From NCBI RefSeq assembly GCF_036108815.1, contig NZ_CP107985.1:3038001-3102000 (forward strand): DNA of 64,000 bases. Direction: 5' to 3'. The position numbers were made by a program, and so were the translations under genes. Below, piece after piece: positions 53,434 through 62,335 of this stretch. The stretch is from Streptomyces sp. NBC_00353. Lineage in GTDB: Bacteria > Actinomycetota > Actinomycetes > Streptomycetales > Streptomycetaceae. The first letter of the stretch is position 1. The number at the start of each line of letters is the position of its first letter. The notes below the pieces were generated by a model that made no database searches, had not been told where the DNA came from, and worked only from the letters and a program-made list of their open reading frames with translations.

Positions 53434-55815
53434 GTGAGTACCTCCATACGATCACGCTTACGGCTCCGGCTGGCCGCCTGCTTCGCCACGGCAGCCGCAG
53501 CCGGACTCATCGTCACCGGCCTGCCCGCCCTACAGGGCACGGCCGACGCCGCACCGGGCAAGATCCGCTGCGACGAGAAGTTCCTCGGCCGCAAATACAA
53601 CATGGACGAGGCCCGCGGCATCCAGGGCAAGAACACCCCTTACAGCCAGAACCCCGAGAACACCTGGGGCGACTACTTCTTCGACAACCCCTCCCACGCC
53701 TTCGACGGGATGCCCACGCCGGACCAGGCCAAGCTGAACGCCGCCGGCAAGACCGACGCGGACGTCCAGAAGTGGAAGAAGAAGTACGCCCAGACCGGTG
53801 ACCCGCAGTACCGGGCCCTGGAGATCTACGCCCGCTTCCACAAGCAGCTCATCGGCAACGGCCCTCGGAAGATGAAGGACTTCCGCCTCTGGATCGACCA
53901 GAGGGTCATCGGCAACGAGGCCAACCAGCGCAAGGGCGACGGCTTCGAATCCCGCGTCGTCAAGCAGTTCAAGCTCGTCGGACCGGACTGGATCTGCCAG
54001 AAGGAAGTGCCGGTCTTCGACAAGAACGGCAAGGCGGTCATCAACCCCAGGACCGGTGAGCAGGCGGTCCGCAAGTACGACGCCTACAACGCCAAGACCA
54101 AAGAGTTCGTCGAGTTCAAGTCCAACGGCAAGCACATCGCCGAACAGCTCCGCTGGGACAAGCACGTCCTGCGCAACAAGGAGTACGCCGACCACAAGCT
54201 CCGCCTGATCACCGGCGACGAGACCACCGGCAACACCAAACGCCAGTACGCGTCCCTGAACCGGCAGCTCCAGAGCGAACGCGGCTCGAACCTCCCCCAG
54301 GCCACCATCCGCGAGCAGCGTGCCAACGGCCATGCCCGCTGGAAGCCGAACAAGTACACCCGCTACGACAAGGTCTTCAACCCCGACCCGCGCCGCGCCG
54401 GCTCCTACGGCCCGCTGCACGACGACGTGTGGCGCTCGGCGAAGACCCCTGAGCAGGCACGCAAGCTCCAGCACCAGTACAACCAGGTCAACACCCGTGG
54501 CGGCTTCGGACGGCCCGGGGGCATCGACTTCTCCACCCTGGAGCTTCAGTACGTCGGCAACCCGACCAAGGGCAAGGGTCTCGACTACTCCTTCAAGGCC
54601 GACATGGTCGAGGACGAGGACAAGAACCCCGGCTGGGGCGGTGAGCAGCGCCTCCAGCTCTCCTCCGATGCGATGTTCGCCTGGCTCGCGCTGACGCCGG
54701 ACAAGTTCTGGGTCAACCTCAACCCGGACCAGCCCGACAAGATCATGGACAAGACGTTCGGGAAGACCGACGCCGGACGTGTCCTGCTTCAGGCCGACCT
54801 GGAGATGAAGCACGACTACGCGCGTGACATGGACCCGCGCAGCGGCATCGGCAAGCAGTACTGGGATGCCATGACGGCCGCGAACATCCCCTGCGGGCAC
54901 CAGATCCGGCTGTGGATCGTACCCAAGACCGCCAAGGTCCGCGCCGACAACAACGGCCTGTACATCCTGGACGCGCCGCTGAAGGTCAACGCCGAACCCC
55001 AGAAGGTCAACTACCCCAGCCCCAACGGCAAGTGCGACCTGACCGAGGCCCAGATCGACACCTCACAGCGCCTGGTCGAGCAGTACGTGATCCCCGACGT
55101 CGAGAAGAAGGTCAACAGCGGGAGCGCGTACGCCGACCTGCGCCGCGTCTACAACGCCCGCGTCGCGGCCGAGTACGTCCGCACCCAGGACAAGGACCAC
55201 GTCACCGACTTCCGGCCCATCATCAACAGCAACGACGTGGCCCGGTGGCCGCTGCGGGGCAAGGCCAGGACCTGGACCCCGAAGCAGACGTGGGACGACT
55301 ACATGAAGTCGTACACGCAGGGCGACTACAGCTACCCCTGCCAGGTCGACGGCCAGAACAAGACCTGCATCATGGGCGGCGTCGACTTCTCCAAGGCCCC
55401 GAAGCGCAACATCTCCAAGGTGGAGTTCAAGCTCCAGCACCCCAGGACGGACACCACCACCAAGACCTCCAGGACCACCACGGTCACCTACCGCAACAGC
55501 AACACCGTCATGTTCGGCGGCTCCAGCTCCGGCCAGGTCGACAACGGCGGCGGGGGCAACACCCCGGGCCCGAAGCCGACCGACACGGGCAAACCCACCG
55601 GCAAGCCGACCCACACGCCCACCACCCCGGCACCGGAACCTTCCGACAGCCACACCCCCGCCCCCACCGGCGCTCCGAAGGACCCGGACGGCGACCTCGC
55701 CGACACCGGCTCCGACACCCCCATCGGTCCGATCGCCTCACTCGCCGCGGCACTCGCCGTCGGCGGAGCGGGCCTGACCTGGTGGATGCGCCGCCGTAGG
55801 GCTGCCGGCAGCTAG
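53434..55815 (+). CDS. Sortase-anchored surface protein with PD-(D/E)XK-like nuclease domain
   Basis: 793 residues from GTG 53434; an ATG at 53407 is an alternative. A signal peptide (RSRLRLRLAACFATAAAAG ... TADAAPG) is followed by a domain whose residues D216, E227 and K229 (KYDAYN, then EFVEFKS) give the D-x10-E-x-K pattern of the restriction-endonuclease fold. The middle domain (GGIDFSTLELQYVGNPTKG, KFWVNLNPDQPD, GRVLLQADLEMKHDYARD) occurs in other Streptomyces surface proteins. A Pro/Thr-rich stalk leads to LADTG at 755-759, a hydrophobic helix and MRRRRAAGS, a class E sortase signal. It should be fixed to the cell wall. Nuclease activity is inference. Confidence 0.82.
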   Translation: MSTSIRSRLRLRLAACFATAAAAGLIVTGLPALQGTADAAPGKIRCDEKFLGRKYNMDEARGIQGKNTPYSQNPENTWGDYFFDNPSHAFDGMPTPDQAKLNAAGKTDADVQKWKKKYAQTGDPQYRALEIYARFHKQLIGNGPRKMKDFRLWIDQRVIGNEANQRKGDGFESRVVKQFKLVGPDWICQKEVPVFDKNGKAVINPRTGEQAVRKYDAYNAKTKEFVEFKSNGKHIAEQLRWDKHVLRNKEYADHKLRLITGDETTGNTKRQYASLNRQLQSERGSNLPQATIREQRANGHARWKPNKYTRYDKVFNPDPRRAGSYGPLHDDVWRSAKTPEQARKLQHQYNQVNTRGGFGRPGGIDFSTLELQYVGNPTKGKGLDYSFKADMVEDEDKNPGWGGEQRLQLSSDAMFAWLALTPDKFWVNLNPDQPDKIMDKTFGKTDAGRVLLQADLEMKHDYARDMDPRSGIGKQYWDAMTAANIPCGHQIRLWIVPKTAKVRADNNGLYILDAPLKVNAEPQKVNYPSPNGKCDLTEAQIDTSQRLVEQYVIPDVEKKVNSGSAYADLRRVYNARVAAEYVRTQDKDHVTDFRPIINSNDVARWPLRGKARTWTPKQTWDDYMKSYTQGDYSYPCQVDGQNKTCIMGGVDFSKAPKRNISKVEFKLQHPRTDTTTKTSRTTTVTYRNSNTVMFGGSSSGQVDNGGGGNTPGPKPTDTGKPTGKPTHTPTTPAPEPSDSHTPAPTGAPKDPDGDLADTGSDTPIGPIASLAAALAVGGAGLTWWMRRRRAAGS

Positions 55816-55848
55816 GGGTCACACCCCACGCCGGGACGCGCACAGCAC

Positions 55849-55885
55849 AGGCCCCGCCCCCTCCATCCAGGAGAGGGCGGGGCCT
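55849..55885 (+). terminator. Terminator of the surface protein gene
   Basis: AGGCCCCGCCC and GGGCGGGGCCT form an 11-base-pair stem about 35 bases after the stop codon, followed by TCCTCCT. Confidence 0.7.
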
Positions 55886-56026
55886 TCCTCCTGGCCGGCT
55901 CAGTGGTGTCGGCAGCTGTCCGGTCACGGTTGGTGGTCGGCGGTGCGCCATCTCTGTGAGGGCCGATCGTTGACCCCGGGCCCAATTCGGTTGGCAGCAG
56001 CGCGCCCATGCCGTGAACTTCAGCCC

Positions 56027-56794
56027 ATGACATTCACAACTGAGGTACGACGCACGGCGATTGTCACCGGCGCGGCACGCGGCATCGGTGCCGCGGTGGC
56101 CAGGCGGCTGGCCCATGACGGCCTGGCGGTCGGCGTGATCGACCTGGACGAGGCGGACTGCGCAGGGACGGTGGAGGCCATCAGGAGCGACGGCGGGTCG
56201 GCGGTGGCGGTCGCCGCCGATGTCGCGGACGAGGCCGCGGTGACCGCCGCCGTCGCCCGGGTCACCACCGAGCTGGGTCCGCCGACAGTGCTGGTCAACA
56301 ACGCCGGTGTCGGTCCCCGTGCCGACCTCGTGGAGATGACCACGGAGCAGTGGGACACGGTCCTGGGGGTCAATCTGCGCGGCCCGTTCTTCTTCACCCG
56401 GGCCGTCACCCCACACATGATCGCGGCCGGCTGGGGGCGGATCGTCACCATGTCGAGCATCTCCGCGGTCGGCGACGCCGCGCGTGTCGACTACGCCAGC
56501 GCGAAGGCGGGTCTGCTCGGCTTCACCAAGTCGCTCGCCCTGCAGCTCGGCCGGCACGGCATCACGGCCAACGCCATCGCCCCGGGCTTCGTGGTGAGCG
56601 ACATGACCAGGACCTCGGCCCGCCGGCTGGGTCTCGGCTTCGAGGAGTTCCAGCGCAACGCGGCGCAGTCCATTCCGGTCGGGCGAGTGGGTCAGCCGGA
56701 GGACATCGCCCATACGGCGTCCTACCTCGTGAGCCCCGGGGCGGGGTTCGTCTCCGGCCAGGTGATCTACGTGGCGGGCGGGCCGGTGGACTGA
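56027..56794 (+). CDS. Short-chain dehydrogenase/reductase (FabG-like)
   Basis: 255 residues from ATG 56027. Classical SDR: cofactor motif VTGAARGIGAAVARRL, NNAGVG, the catalytic Ser in SSISAVGDAARV and Tyr-x-x-x-Lys in YASAK, and PEDIAHTASYLVSPGAGFVS near the end. The Asp at the end of the second strand (VIDLDEAD) suggests NAD(H) preference. It could reduce 3-ketoacyl groups or oxidise a small alcohol; context does not decide. Confidence 0.9.
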   Translation: MTFTTEVRRTAIVTGAARGIGAAVARRLAHDGLAVGVIDLDEADCAGTVEAIRSDGGSAVAVAADVADEAAVTAAVARVTTELGPPTVLVNNAGVGPRADLVEMTTEQWDTVLGVNLRGPFFFTRAVTPHMIAAGWGRIVTMSSISAVGDAARVDYASAKAGLLGFTKSLALQLGRHGITANAIAPGFVVSDMTRTSARRLGLGFEEFQRNAAQSIPVGRVGQPEDIAHTASYLVSPGAGFVSGQVIYVAGGPVD

Positions 56795-56896
56795 GACGGC
56801 CGGGCGTGTGTCACGCGCCGCCCGGGGCGCCGGGTACCGTGGGACGTACCGATTTCGTGGGCCTCCTGGCGGGCTGCGTATACCCAGGAGGAGCTC

Positions 56897-57358
56897 ATGA
56901 CGACGAACCGCGGACGCAAGGACGTCATCCGCGACCGGATGGCCGCCACCGGCGAGTCGTACAACGTCGCCGCCCGCAATCTCAAGGCGATGAAGGACAT
57001 GGGCGCCACCCGTGACGCCGTCCTCACCCAGCGCTGGCACCCGGCGGACTCGCTCGATGTGCCGTGCCCCTGCGGCGGGACCTGCGAGCCGGGCGAGACG
57101 TGCGAACGCTGTCACGCCCGGCACCGGCACGTGGCGCGCTACCCCGGCAGCGTCACCGACGTGGAGACGTGGGCGGACCGGTACGACTGCCTGGGCTGCT
57201 CCTCCTCGTACACGCTGACCGTCGTCCTGCGCGGCCGCCCCTGGGGCGTCGCCGAGACAGTGGTTCAGGGCGGGGCGGCGGAGCCGGTGGTCAGGGCGCG
57301 GGTGTTCCCCGGCGTCGCCCACCCCCTGCTGCGCCCCGAGACCTCCGAGGACGACTGA
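56897..57358 (+). CDS. Cysteine-rich protein of unknown function
   Basis: 153 residues from ATG 56897, with AGGAGG upstream. The N terminus RKDVIRDRMAATGESYNVAA is a motif seen at the start of many actinobacterial proteins of unknown function. The middle carries CPCGGTCEPGETCERCHARH and later DCLGCSSSYTL, enough cysteines for one or two zinc sites. No signal peptide. It lies between an SDR gene and the convergent msrB, with no obvious partner. Confidence 0.75.
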   Translation: MTTNRGRKDVIRDRMAATGESYNVAARNLKAMKDMGATRDAVLTQRWHPADSLDVPCPCGGTCEPGETCERCHARHRHVARYPGSVTDVETWADRYDCLGCSSSYTLTVVLRGRPWGVAETVVQGGAAEPVVRARVFPGVAHPLLRPETSEDD

Positions 57359-57397
57359 CCGGCTGCGGGCGGATGCGCCCCGCGGCCGGGCGTCGCG

Positions 57398-57805
57398 TCA
57401 GCTCTCGTCCGGCGCCAGGCGCAGCGAGATCGAGTTGATGCAGTACCGCTGGTCGGTCGGCGTGGGGTACCCCTCGCCCTCGAAGACGTGCCCCAGGTGC
57501 GAGCCGCAGCGCGCGCACCGCACCTCGGTCCGGACCATGCCGAGGCTGCGGTCCTGGATCAGCTCGACCGCGTCCGTGTCCTTCGGATCGTAGAAGGACG
57601 GCCAGCCGCAGTGCGACTCGAACTTCGTGTCCGAGCGGAACAGCTCGGCGCCACACGCCCGGCACGAGTAGACGCCGGCCGTCTTGGTGTCGGTGTACTC
57701 ACCGACGAAGGCCGGTTCGGTGCCGGCCTGGCGCAGGACCGCGTACTCCGCGGGCGTCAGCTCCGCCCGCCATTCCTCGTCCGGCTTCTCGATGTCGTAC
57801 GACAC
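57398..57805 (-). CDS. msrB: Peptide-methionine (R)-S-oxide reductase MsrB
   Basis: 135 residues from GTG 57805 (VSYDIEKPDEEW), behind GAGGGAG. It repairs the R isomer of methionine sulfoxide in proteins. The catalytic Cys is in QRYCINSISL; the four zinc cysteines are in SCRACGAELF and RCARCGSHLGHVF. It lies ten bases after murC and is clearly in the same operon, a pairing also seen in other Streptomyces. Nothing unusual. Confidence 0.95.
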   Translation of the reverse strand: MSYDIEKPDEEWRAELTPAEYAVLRQAGTEPAFVGEYTDTKTAGVYSCRACGAELFRSDTKFESHCGWPSFYDPKDTDAVELIQDRSLGMVRTEVRCARCGSHLGHVFEGEGYPTPTDQRYCINSISLRLAPDES

Positions 57806-57815
57806 GGTGGCTCCC

Positions 57816-59210
57816 TCAGCTCGACAGGTGGTCCAGGATCTGCGGGCCGAGGTCCGTGACGTCGCCCGCGCCCATCGTGAGAACGAGGTCACCGGGCTTC
57901 GCCATTCCCGCGACGACCTCGGGGACCGCCGCCTTGTCGTGGACGGCGGTGACGTCGGCGCCGGCCGCCTTCGCCGCGTCGATGATCAGGGTGCTGGTGA
58001 CGCCCGGGATCGGGTCCTCACGGGCCGGGTAGATGTCCAGGACCACGGAGGCGTCGGCGAGGGCGAGGGCCTGGCCCATCTCCGTACCGAGCTCCTGGGT
58101 GCGGGAGAAGAGGTGCGGCTGGAAGACGACCAGGAGGCGCGCGTCGGAAGCGGCGCCGCGCATCGCTTCGAGGTCGGCGGTCATCTCCGTCGGGTGGTGC
58201 GCGTACGAGTCGATGACCTGGACGCCCGCCGCCTCGCCCTTGAGCTGGAGGCGGCGCTTGACCCCGGTGTACTTGCCGAGCGCGGAGGCCAGGTTGTGGG
58301 CCGGGATGCCCAGTGCGACACCGGCGGCCAGGGCGGCGACCGCGTTGTGGGCGTAGTGGCTGCCCGGGACGGAGACCGTGAACGTGAGGAACTTGCCGTT
58401 CAGGACGACCGTGACTTCGCTGGTCAGACCGCGCGGGGTGATCTTGTGGACGCGTACGTCGGCGGTCTCGGACTCGCCGTACGTGACGATGTTGAGGGAG
58501 GAGAGGTCGCGTACGCGCCTCGTCAGCTCGACCGCGCCGGACTGGTCCGCGGAGACGACCAGGGTGCCACCGGGGACGATCTTCCCGACGAACGTCTCGA
58601 AGGAGTCGTAGATCTCGTCCATCGAGGCGTAATTCGCGTGGTGGTCCAGCTCCACGTTGAGGACGATCGCGACCTCGGGGTCGTACTTCTGGAAGCTGCG
58701 GTCGCTCTCGTCGGCCTCGGCGACGAAGATGTCGCCCTCACCGTGCGTCGCGTTGGTGCCGGGCCCCGCCAGGTCGCCGCCGATGGCGTACGACGGGTCG
58801 AGGCCCAGCTCGGAGAGGGCGACGGCCAGCATCGACGTGGTGGTCGTCTTGCCGTGGGTGCCGGCGACGGCGATGGCGCGCAGGCCCTGCATCAGCGAGG
58901 CGAGCGCGTCCGATCGGTGCACGACCGGGATCGACAGCTCGGCGGCGCGCAGCAGCTCCGGGTTGTCGGCGCGGATGGCACTGGAGACGACCACGCAGGA
59001 CGCGTCGTCCGCCAGATGACCGGCGGCGTGCCCGATGTGGACGGTCACGCCCAGTGCCCGCAGGGCCTCGGCCGTGCCGGACTCCTTGGCGTCGCTGCCC
59101 GCGACCTTCGCGCCGCGCCGGGCGAGGATCTTCGCGATGCCCGACATTCCGGCGCCGCCGATGCCGATGAAGTGCGGTCGTTCCATGGCGGCAGGAATAC
59201 CGGGTGCCAT
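57816..59210 (-). CDS. murC: UDP-N-acetylmuramate--L-alanine ligase
   Basis: 464 residues from ATG 59210, preceded by GGGAG. It adds L-alanine to UDP-MurNAc, the first amino acid of the peptidoglycan stem, in the cytoplasm. Mur-ligase features are the N-terminal HFIGIGGAGMSGIAKIL, the ATP-binding VAGTHGKTTTTSMLAVAL, FVAEADESDRSF and LNVELDHHANY, and the C-terminal VIDSYAHHPTEMTADL. It is outside the dcw cluster, as in other Streptomyces. It is followed immediately by msrB. Confidence 0.96.
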   Translation of the reverse strand: MAPGIPAAMERPHFIGIGGAGMSGIAKILARRGAKVAGSDAKESGTAEALRALGVTVHIGHAAGHLADDASCVVVSSAIRADNPELLRAAELSIPVVHRSDALASLMQGLRAIAVAGTHGKTTTTSMLAVALSELGLDPSYAIGGDLAGPGTNATHGEGDIFVAEADESDRSFQKYDPEVAIVLNVELDHHANYASMDEIYDSFETFVGKIVPGGTLVVSADQSGAVELTRRVRDLSSLNIVTYGESETADVRVHKITPRGLTSEVTVVLNGKFLTFTVSVPGSHYAHNAVAALAAGVALGIPAHNLASALGKYTGVKRRLQLKGEAAGVQVIDSYAHHPTEMTADLEAMRGAASDARLLVVFQPHLFSRTQELGTEMGQALALADASVVLDIYPAREDPIPGVTSTLIIDAAKAAGADVTAVHDKAAVPEVVAGMAKPGDLVLTMGAGDVTDLGPQILDHLSS

Positions 59211-59249
59211 GCGCGTATCTCCCAAAAGTTGTGGTGCGACGCCCCCAGC

Positions 59250-59720
59250 CTATTCGCTGTGCGCGAAGAGTTTGAGCACAGGTACGCCGACCTTGTGCCG
59301 GGCCCTGGACGCCCAGTCACGGTGGAAGAACTCCTCCACGTAGTGCGGGGCGGTCAGCACGATGACCTCGTCGGCCCCCGCCTCGTCGACCACGGATTTC
59401 AGCTTGTCCAGCGGGTGGTCCTCGACCACCTGTCCGACCGCTTCGGAGCCCGCCTTGCGCAGCGCGGCGAGCGAGACCTCGAGGGCCAGCTCGGCGGACT
59501 GCCTGGCGTCCTTGCCCTCGGGCTCCCCGAGCTCGCGGGCCGCTTCCTTCAGCTCGCCGATCGCCACGTCGTCGATGGCGCGCAGCAGTACGTCGGCCTG
59601 GTCACCGCGCGGCTGCATCAGTACGACGAACGAGGTCCCCTCGTCCCCGTGGAGGGTGGTGACGAACTCGACGTCCTCGGAAGTGAGGGGCTTCTCGATC
59701 ATCAAAACGCTGGTGAACAC
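59250..59720 (-). CDS. Conserved actinobacterial protein of unknown function
   Basis: 156 residues from GTG 59720 (VFTSVLMIEKPLTSEDVEF); the GTG at 59723 is equally good, with GAAGGGCG upstream. It has been annotated elsewhere as an indole-3-glycerol-phosphate synthase-like protein, but it lacks that enzyme's barrel and length. The C-terminal segment VDEAGADEVIVLTAPHYVEE resembles the nucleotide-binding fold of universal stress proteins. It precedes murC by 39 bases on the same strand and may be co-transcribed. Confidence 0.7.
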   Translation of the reverse strand: MFTSVLMIEKPLTSEDVEFVTTLHGDEGTSFVVLMQPRGDQADVLLRAIDDVAIGELKEAARELGEPEGKDARQSAELALEVSLAALRKAGSEAVGQVVEDHPLDKLKSVVDEAGADEVIVLTAPHYVEEFFHRDWASRARHKVGVPVLKLFAHSE

Positions 59721-59851
59721 CACAGGCGCCCTTCTGTTCCATCGACCGTCGCAGGCCGCTGCCGAAACCGTCCTTCCCCGTGCCGGCACGGGGACTGCGA
59801 GAGCTATTGTGCCCACCGGAAGCTAACCGGAACGGGATATTCCGATGATTG

Positions 59852-60616
59852 TCAGATCCGACGGTACCGAGTGAAGAGGAACCCGGCCTCCTCCAGCAGC
59901 GACGCCAGGGTGAATCGTTCCGGTACCGCCACCGCCGGACCTCCGGCGATCCGCTGGGCGTCCCCGGCGGTCAGCATCGGCGAGAGGGTCAGACACAGCT
60001 CGTCCAGCACCCCGGCAGCGATGAACTGACCGAGCAGCCGGGGTCCGCCCTCCGCCAGCTGCCGCTTGAGCCCGCGGTCCGCGAGTTCCCGTACGGCCCT
60101 GGCGGGGTCCACCCGGGAGCCCTCCCCCGCGGTCACCACCTCGGCGCCCGCCTTCCGGGCCGCTTCGATCCGATCCGGCGGCACGCCGTTGCCGGTGAGG
60201 ACGAGGGTCGGGACGAGCGGCGAGACGAACAGCGGAAGCGAGAAGTCCAGATCCAGGCTGCCGCTGACCACGGCGATCGCCGGGGCGGGCCCCTGCCCGG
60301 CCGCCGCCCGCCGCGCGGCGAAGGCCTCCCGGGCCCGGGCCGGCCGGTAGCCCTCCATGCGCACGGTCTCCGCACCCACCACGACGACATCGGCCAGGCC
60401 GCGCAACGTACCGAAGATCCGCATGTCCGTCTCGCAGGAGATCGGCTGCGAGCGGCCGTCGTGCTGGGCGGCGCCGTCGAGCGTGGAGACCATGTTGGCG
60501 CGCAGCCACGGGCCGTCCCCTTCGGGGTACGCATAGGCGTCGGCCAGCTCGTCCAGACTCCACTCCCCTGCTTCGGCAGCCGGTGTCTGGTCGGTCACAG
60601 GGAAGAGGCGTCGCAT
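59852..60616 (-). CDS. Pyrimidine reductase family protein (RibD C-terminal-like)
   Basis: 254 residues from ATG 60616. The fold is that of the RibD reductase domain, related to dihydrofolate reductase: MVSTLDGAAQHDGRSQPISC, VVVGAETVRMEGYRPARARE and AEGGPRLLGQFIAAGVLDEL are its conserved blocks. Such proteins reduce a pyrimidine or pterin-like substrate with NADPH. No other riboflavin genes are nearby, so its pathway is uncertain. It is divergent from zapE with only 36 bases between. Confidence 0.85.
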   Translation of the reverse strand: MRRLFPVTDQTPAAEAGEWSLDELADAYAYPEGDGPWLRANMVSTLDGAAQHDGRSQPISCETDMRIFGTLRGLADVVVVGAETVRMEGYRPARAREAFAARRAAAGQGPAPAIAVVSGSLDLDFSLPLFVSPLVPTLVLTGNGVPPDRIEAARKAGAEVVTAGEGSRVDPARAVRELADRGLKRQLAEGGPRLLGQFIAAGVLDELCLTLSPMLTAGDAQRIAGGPAVAVPERFTLASLLEEAGFLFTRYRRI

Positions 60617-60652
60617 TCGTGCAGTCTCGCACGGCGCTTAAGCTTGACAGTT

Positions 60653-61744
60653 GTGTCGTCCTCCACCGCCGTGCCTGGGCAGAGTCCCATAGCCGAAACG
60701 GCCCCGCTGTCCCTGTGCGCCCTTGAGCCGCACGTCCCTGCCGACCGTCTGGTCGCCGAGATGGTGCCGCCGCCGCGCTTCGACACGGTGCGCTTCGACA
60801 CGTACGTCCCCGACCCCGACCAGCCCAGTCAGGTCGAGGCGGTCAAGGTCCTCAGCGGGTTCGCGACCGGGCTCGGCGGTGCGCACGCCACGGGTGCGGG
60901 CAAGCGCAAGTGGTTCAGCAGGAAGGCTGCACCGGTGGCCGGGCCGCTCGGCGTGTATCTCGACGGCGGTTACGGCGTGGGCAAGACGCACCTGCTGGCC
61001 TCGCTCTGGCACGCCACGCCCGCCGCCCCGTCGCTCAAGGCGTTCGGCACCTTCGTGGAGCTGACAAACCTGGTGGGCGCCCTGGGCTTCCAGCAGACCG
61101 TGCAGACACTCAGCGGGCACCGGCTGCTCTGCATCGACGAGTTCGAACTCGACGACCCGGGCGACACCGTCCTCGTGTCGTCGCTGCTCAGCAGGCTGGT
61201 CGAGGCGGGGGTCGCGCTGGCCGCCACCTCCAACACGCTGCCCGGCAAGCTCGGCGAGGGGCGCTTCGCCGCCGCCGACTTCCTGCGGGAGATCCAGGGT
61301 CTGTCCTCGCACTTCCGCCCGCTGCGGATCGACGGCGAGGACTACCGGCACCGTGGACTGCCCGAGGCCCCCGCGCCGTACTCCGACGAGCAGGTCACCA
61401 GGGCGGCGTACGCCACCGAGGGCGCGAGCCTGGACGACTTCCCGTCGCTGCTCGACCATCTGGCCCGTGTCCATCCGAGCCGGTACGGCGCGCTGACGGA
61501 CGGCATTCGGGCGGTCTGCCTCACCGACGTGCAACCGGTGCCGGACCAGTCGACGGCGCTGCGGCTCGTGGTGCTCGCCGACCGGCTGTACGACCGCGAG
61601 ATACCGGTGCTCGCCTCCGGGCTCCCGTTCGACCGGCTGTTCAGTGACGAGATGCTGAACGGGGGGTACCGGAAGAAGTACTTCCGGGCGATCTCCCGGC
61701 TGACGGCGCTGGCGCGCGACGCAAAGGGACTGGTGGCGCAGTAG
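60653..61744 (+). CDS. zapE: Cell division protein ZapE (AFG1-like ATPase)
   Basis: 363 residues from GTG 60653 (VSSSTAVPGQSPIAETAPLS). An AAA-type ATPase that in other bacteria works at the division ring. Walker A is GVYLDGGYGVGKTHLLASLW, Walker B is LLCIDEFELDDPGD, and the sensor-like ATSNTLPGKLGEGRF and the C-terminal LFSDEMLNGGYRKKYFRAIS are typical. The short divergent gap means that its promoter overlaps that of the pyrimidine reductase gene; an exact TTGACA at 60645-60650 lies too close to the start to be its -35 box. Confidence 0.93.
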   Translation: MSSSTAVPGQSPIAETAPLSLCALEPHVPADRLVAEMVPPPRFDTVRFDTYVPDPDQPSQVEAVKVLSGFATGLGGAHATGAGKRKWFSRKAAPVAGPLGVYLDGGYGVGKTHLLASLWHATPAAPSLKAFGTFVELTNLVGALGFQQTVQTLSGHRLLCIDEFELDDPGDTVLVSSLLSRLVEAGVALAATSNTLPGKLGEGRFAAADFLREIQGLSSHFRPLRIDGEDYRHRGLPEAPAPYSDEQVTRAAYATEGASLDDFPSLLDHLARVHPSRYGALTDGIRAVCLTDVQPVPDQSTALRLVVLADRLYDREIPVLASGLPFDRLFSDEMLNGGYRKKYFRAISRLTALARDAKGLVAQ

Positions 61745-61783
61745 GTTCGGATGCGGTAACTCCATCATCCGAAGGGAACCAGC

Positions 61784-62209
61784 ATGGCAACCACGCGTCA
61801 GGCGCACACGGTCTGGGAAGGCAACCTGATCGAGGGCGAGGGCGTTGTCACCTTCGACTCCTCCGGCATCGGGGAGTACGCGGTGTCGTGGCCGTCCCGC
61901 GCGGAAAAGGCGAACGGCAAGACCAGCCCGGAGGAGCTCATCGCGGCGGCGCACTCCAGCTGCTTCTCGATGGCGCTGTCCAACGGTCTGACCACGGCCG
62001 GCAATGCGCCGACCCGGCTGAACACCCAGGCCGAGGTCACCTTCCAGCCCGGCACCGGCATCACCGGCATCCACCTCACCGTGCAGGGCGAGGTGCCCGG
62101 TCTCGACGAGGCGGGCTTCGTCAAGGCGGCCGAGGACGCCAAGGCTAACTGCCCGGTCAGCCAGGCGCTCACGGGCACGACGATCACGCTGACCGCTTCG
62201 CTCGTCTGA
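61784..62209 (+). CDS. OsmC-family peroxiredoxin
   Basis: 141 residues from ATG 61784, with GAAGGGA upstream. A thiol-dependent hydroperoxide reductase, often for organic peroxides. The two redox cysteines are in AAHSSCFSMALS and ANCPVSQALTG. Family length is normal. It follows zapE by 39 bases on the same strand and may be read from its transcript. Confidence 0.92.
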   Translation: MATTRQAHTVWEGNLIEGEGVVTFDSSGIGEYAVSWPSRAEKANGKTSPEELIAAAHSSCFSMALSNGLTTAGNAPTRLNTQAEVTFQPGTGITGIHLTVQGEVPGLDEAGFVKAAEDAKANCPVSQALTGTTITLTASLV

Positions 62210-62335
62210 CCTCACGGGCCACGGCAGGCCCGCGACGCGCCACCAGGCACAGTGGCCCGCATGGTTCCCGTGCGGCGATACGCGTGGTACACACATGCGG
62301 GTCACTTCTCCTGTCCGCCAGCAGGGAGTTGCCTC

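Noticed and set aside
62260..62335. PHO box in front of the PhoX gene
   Set aside because: GGTCACTTCTC followed by CTGTCCGCC only loosely fits the direct-repeat consensus.
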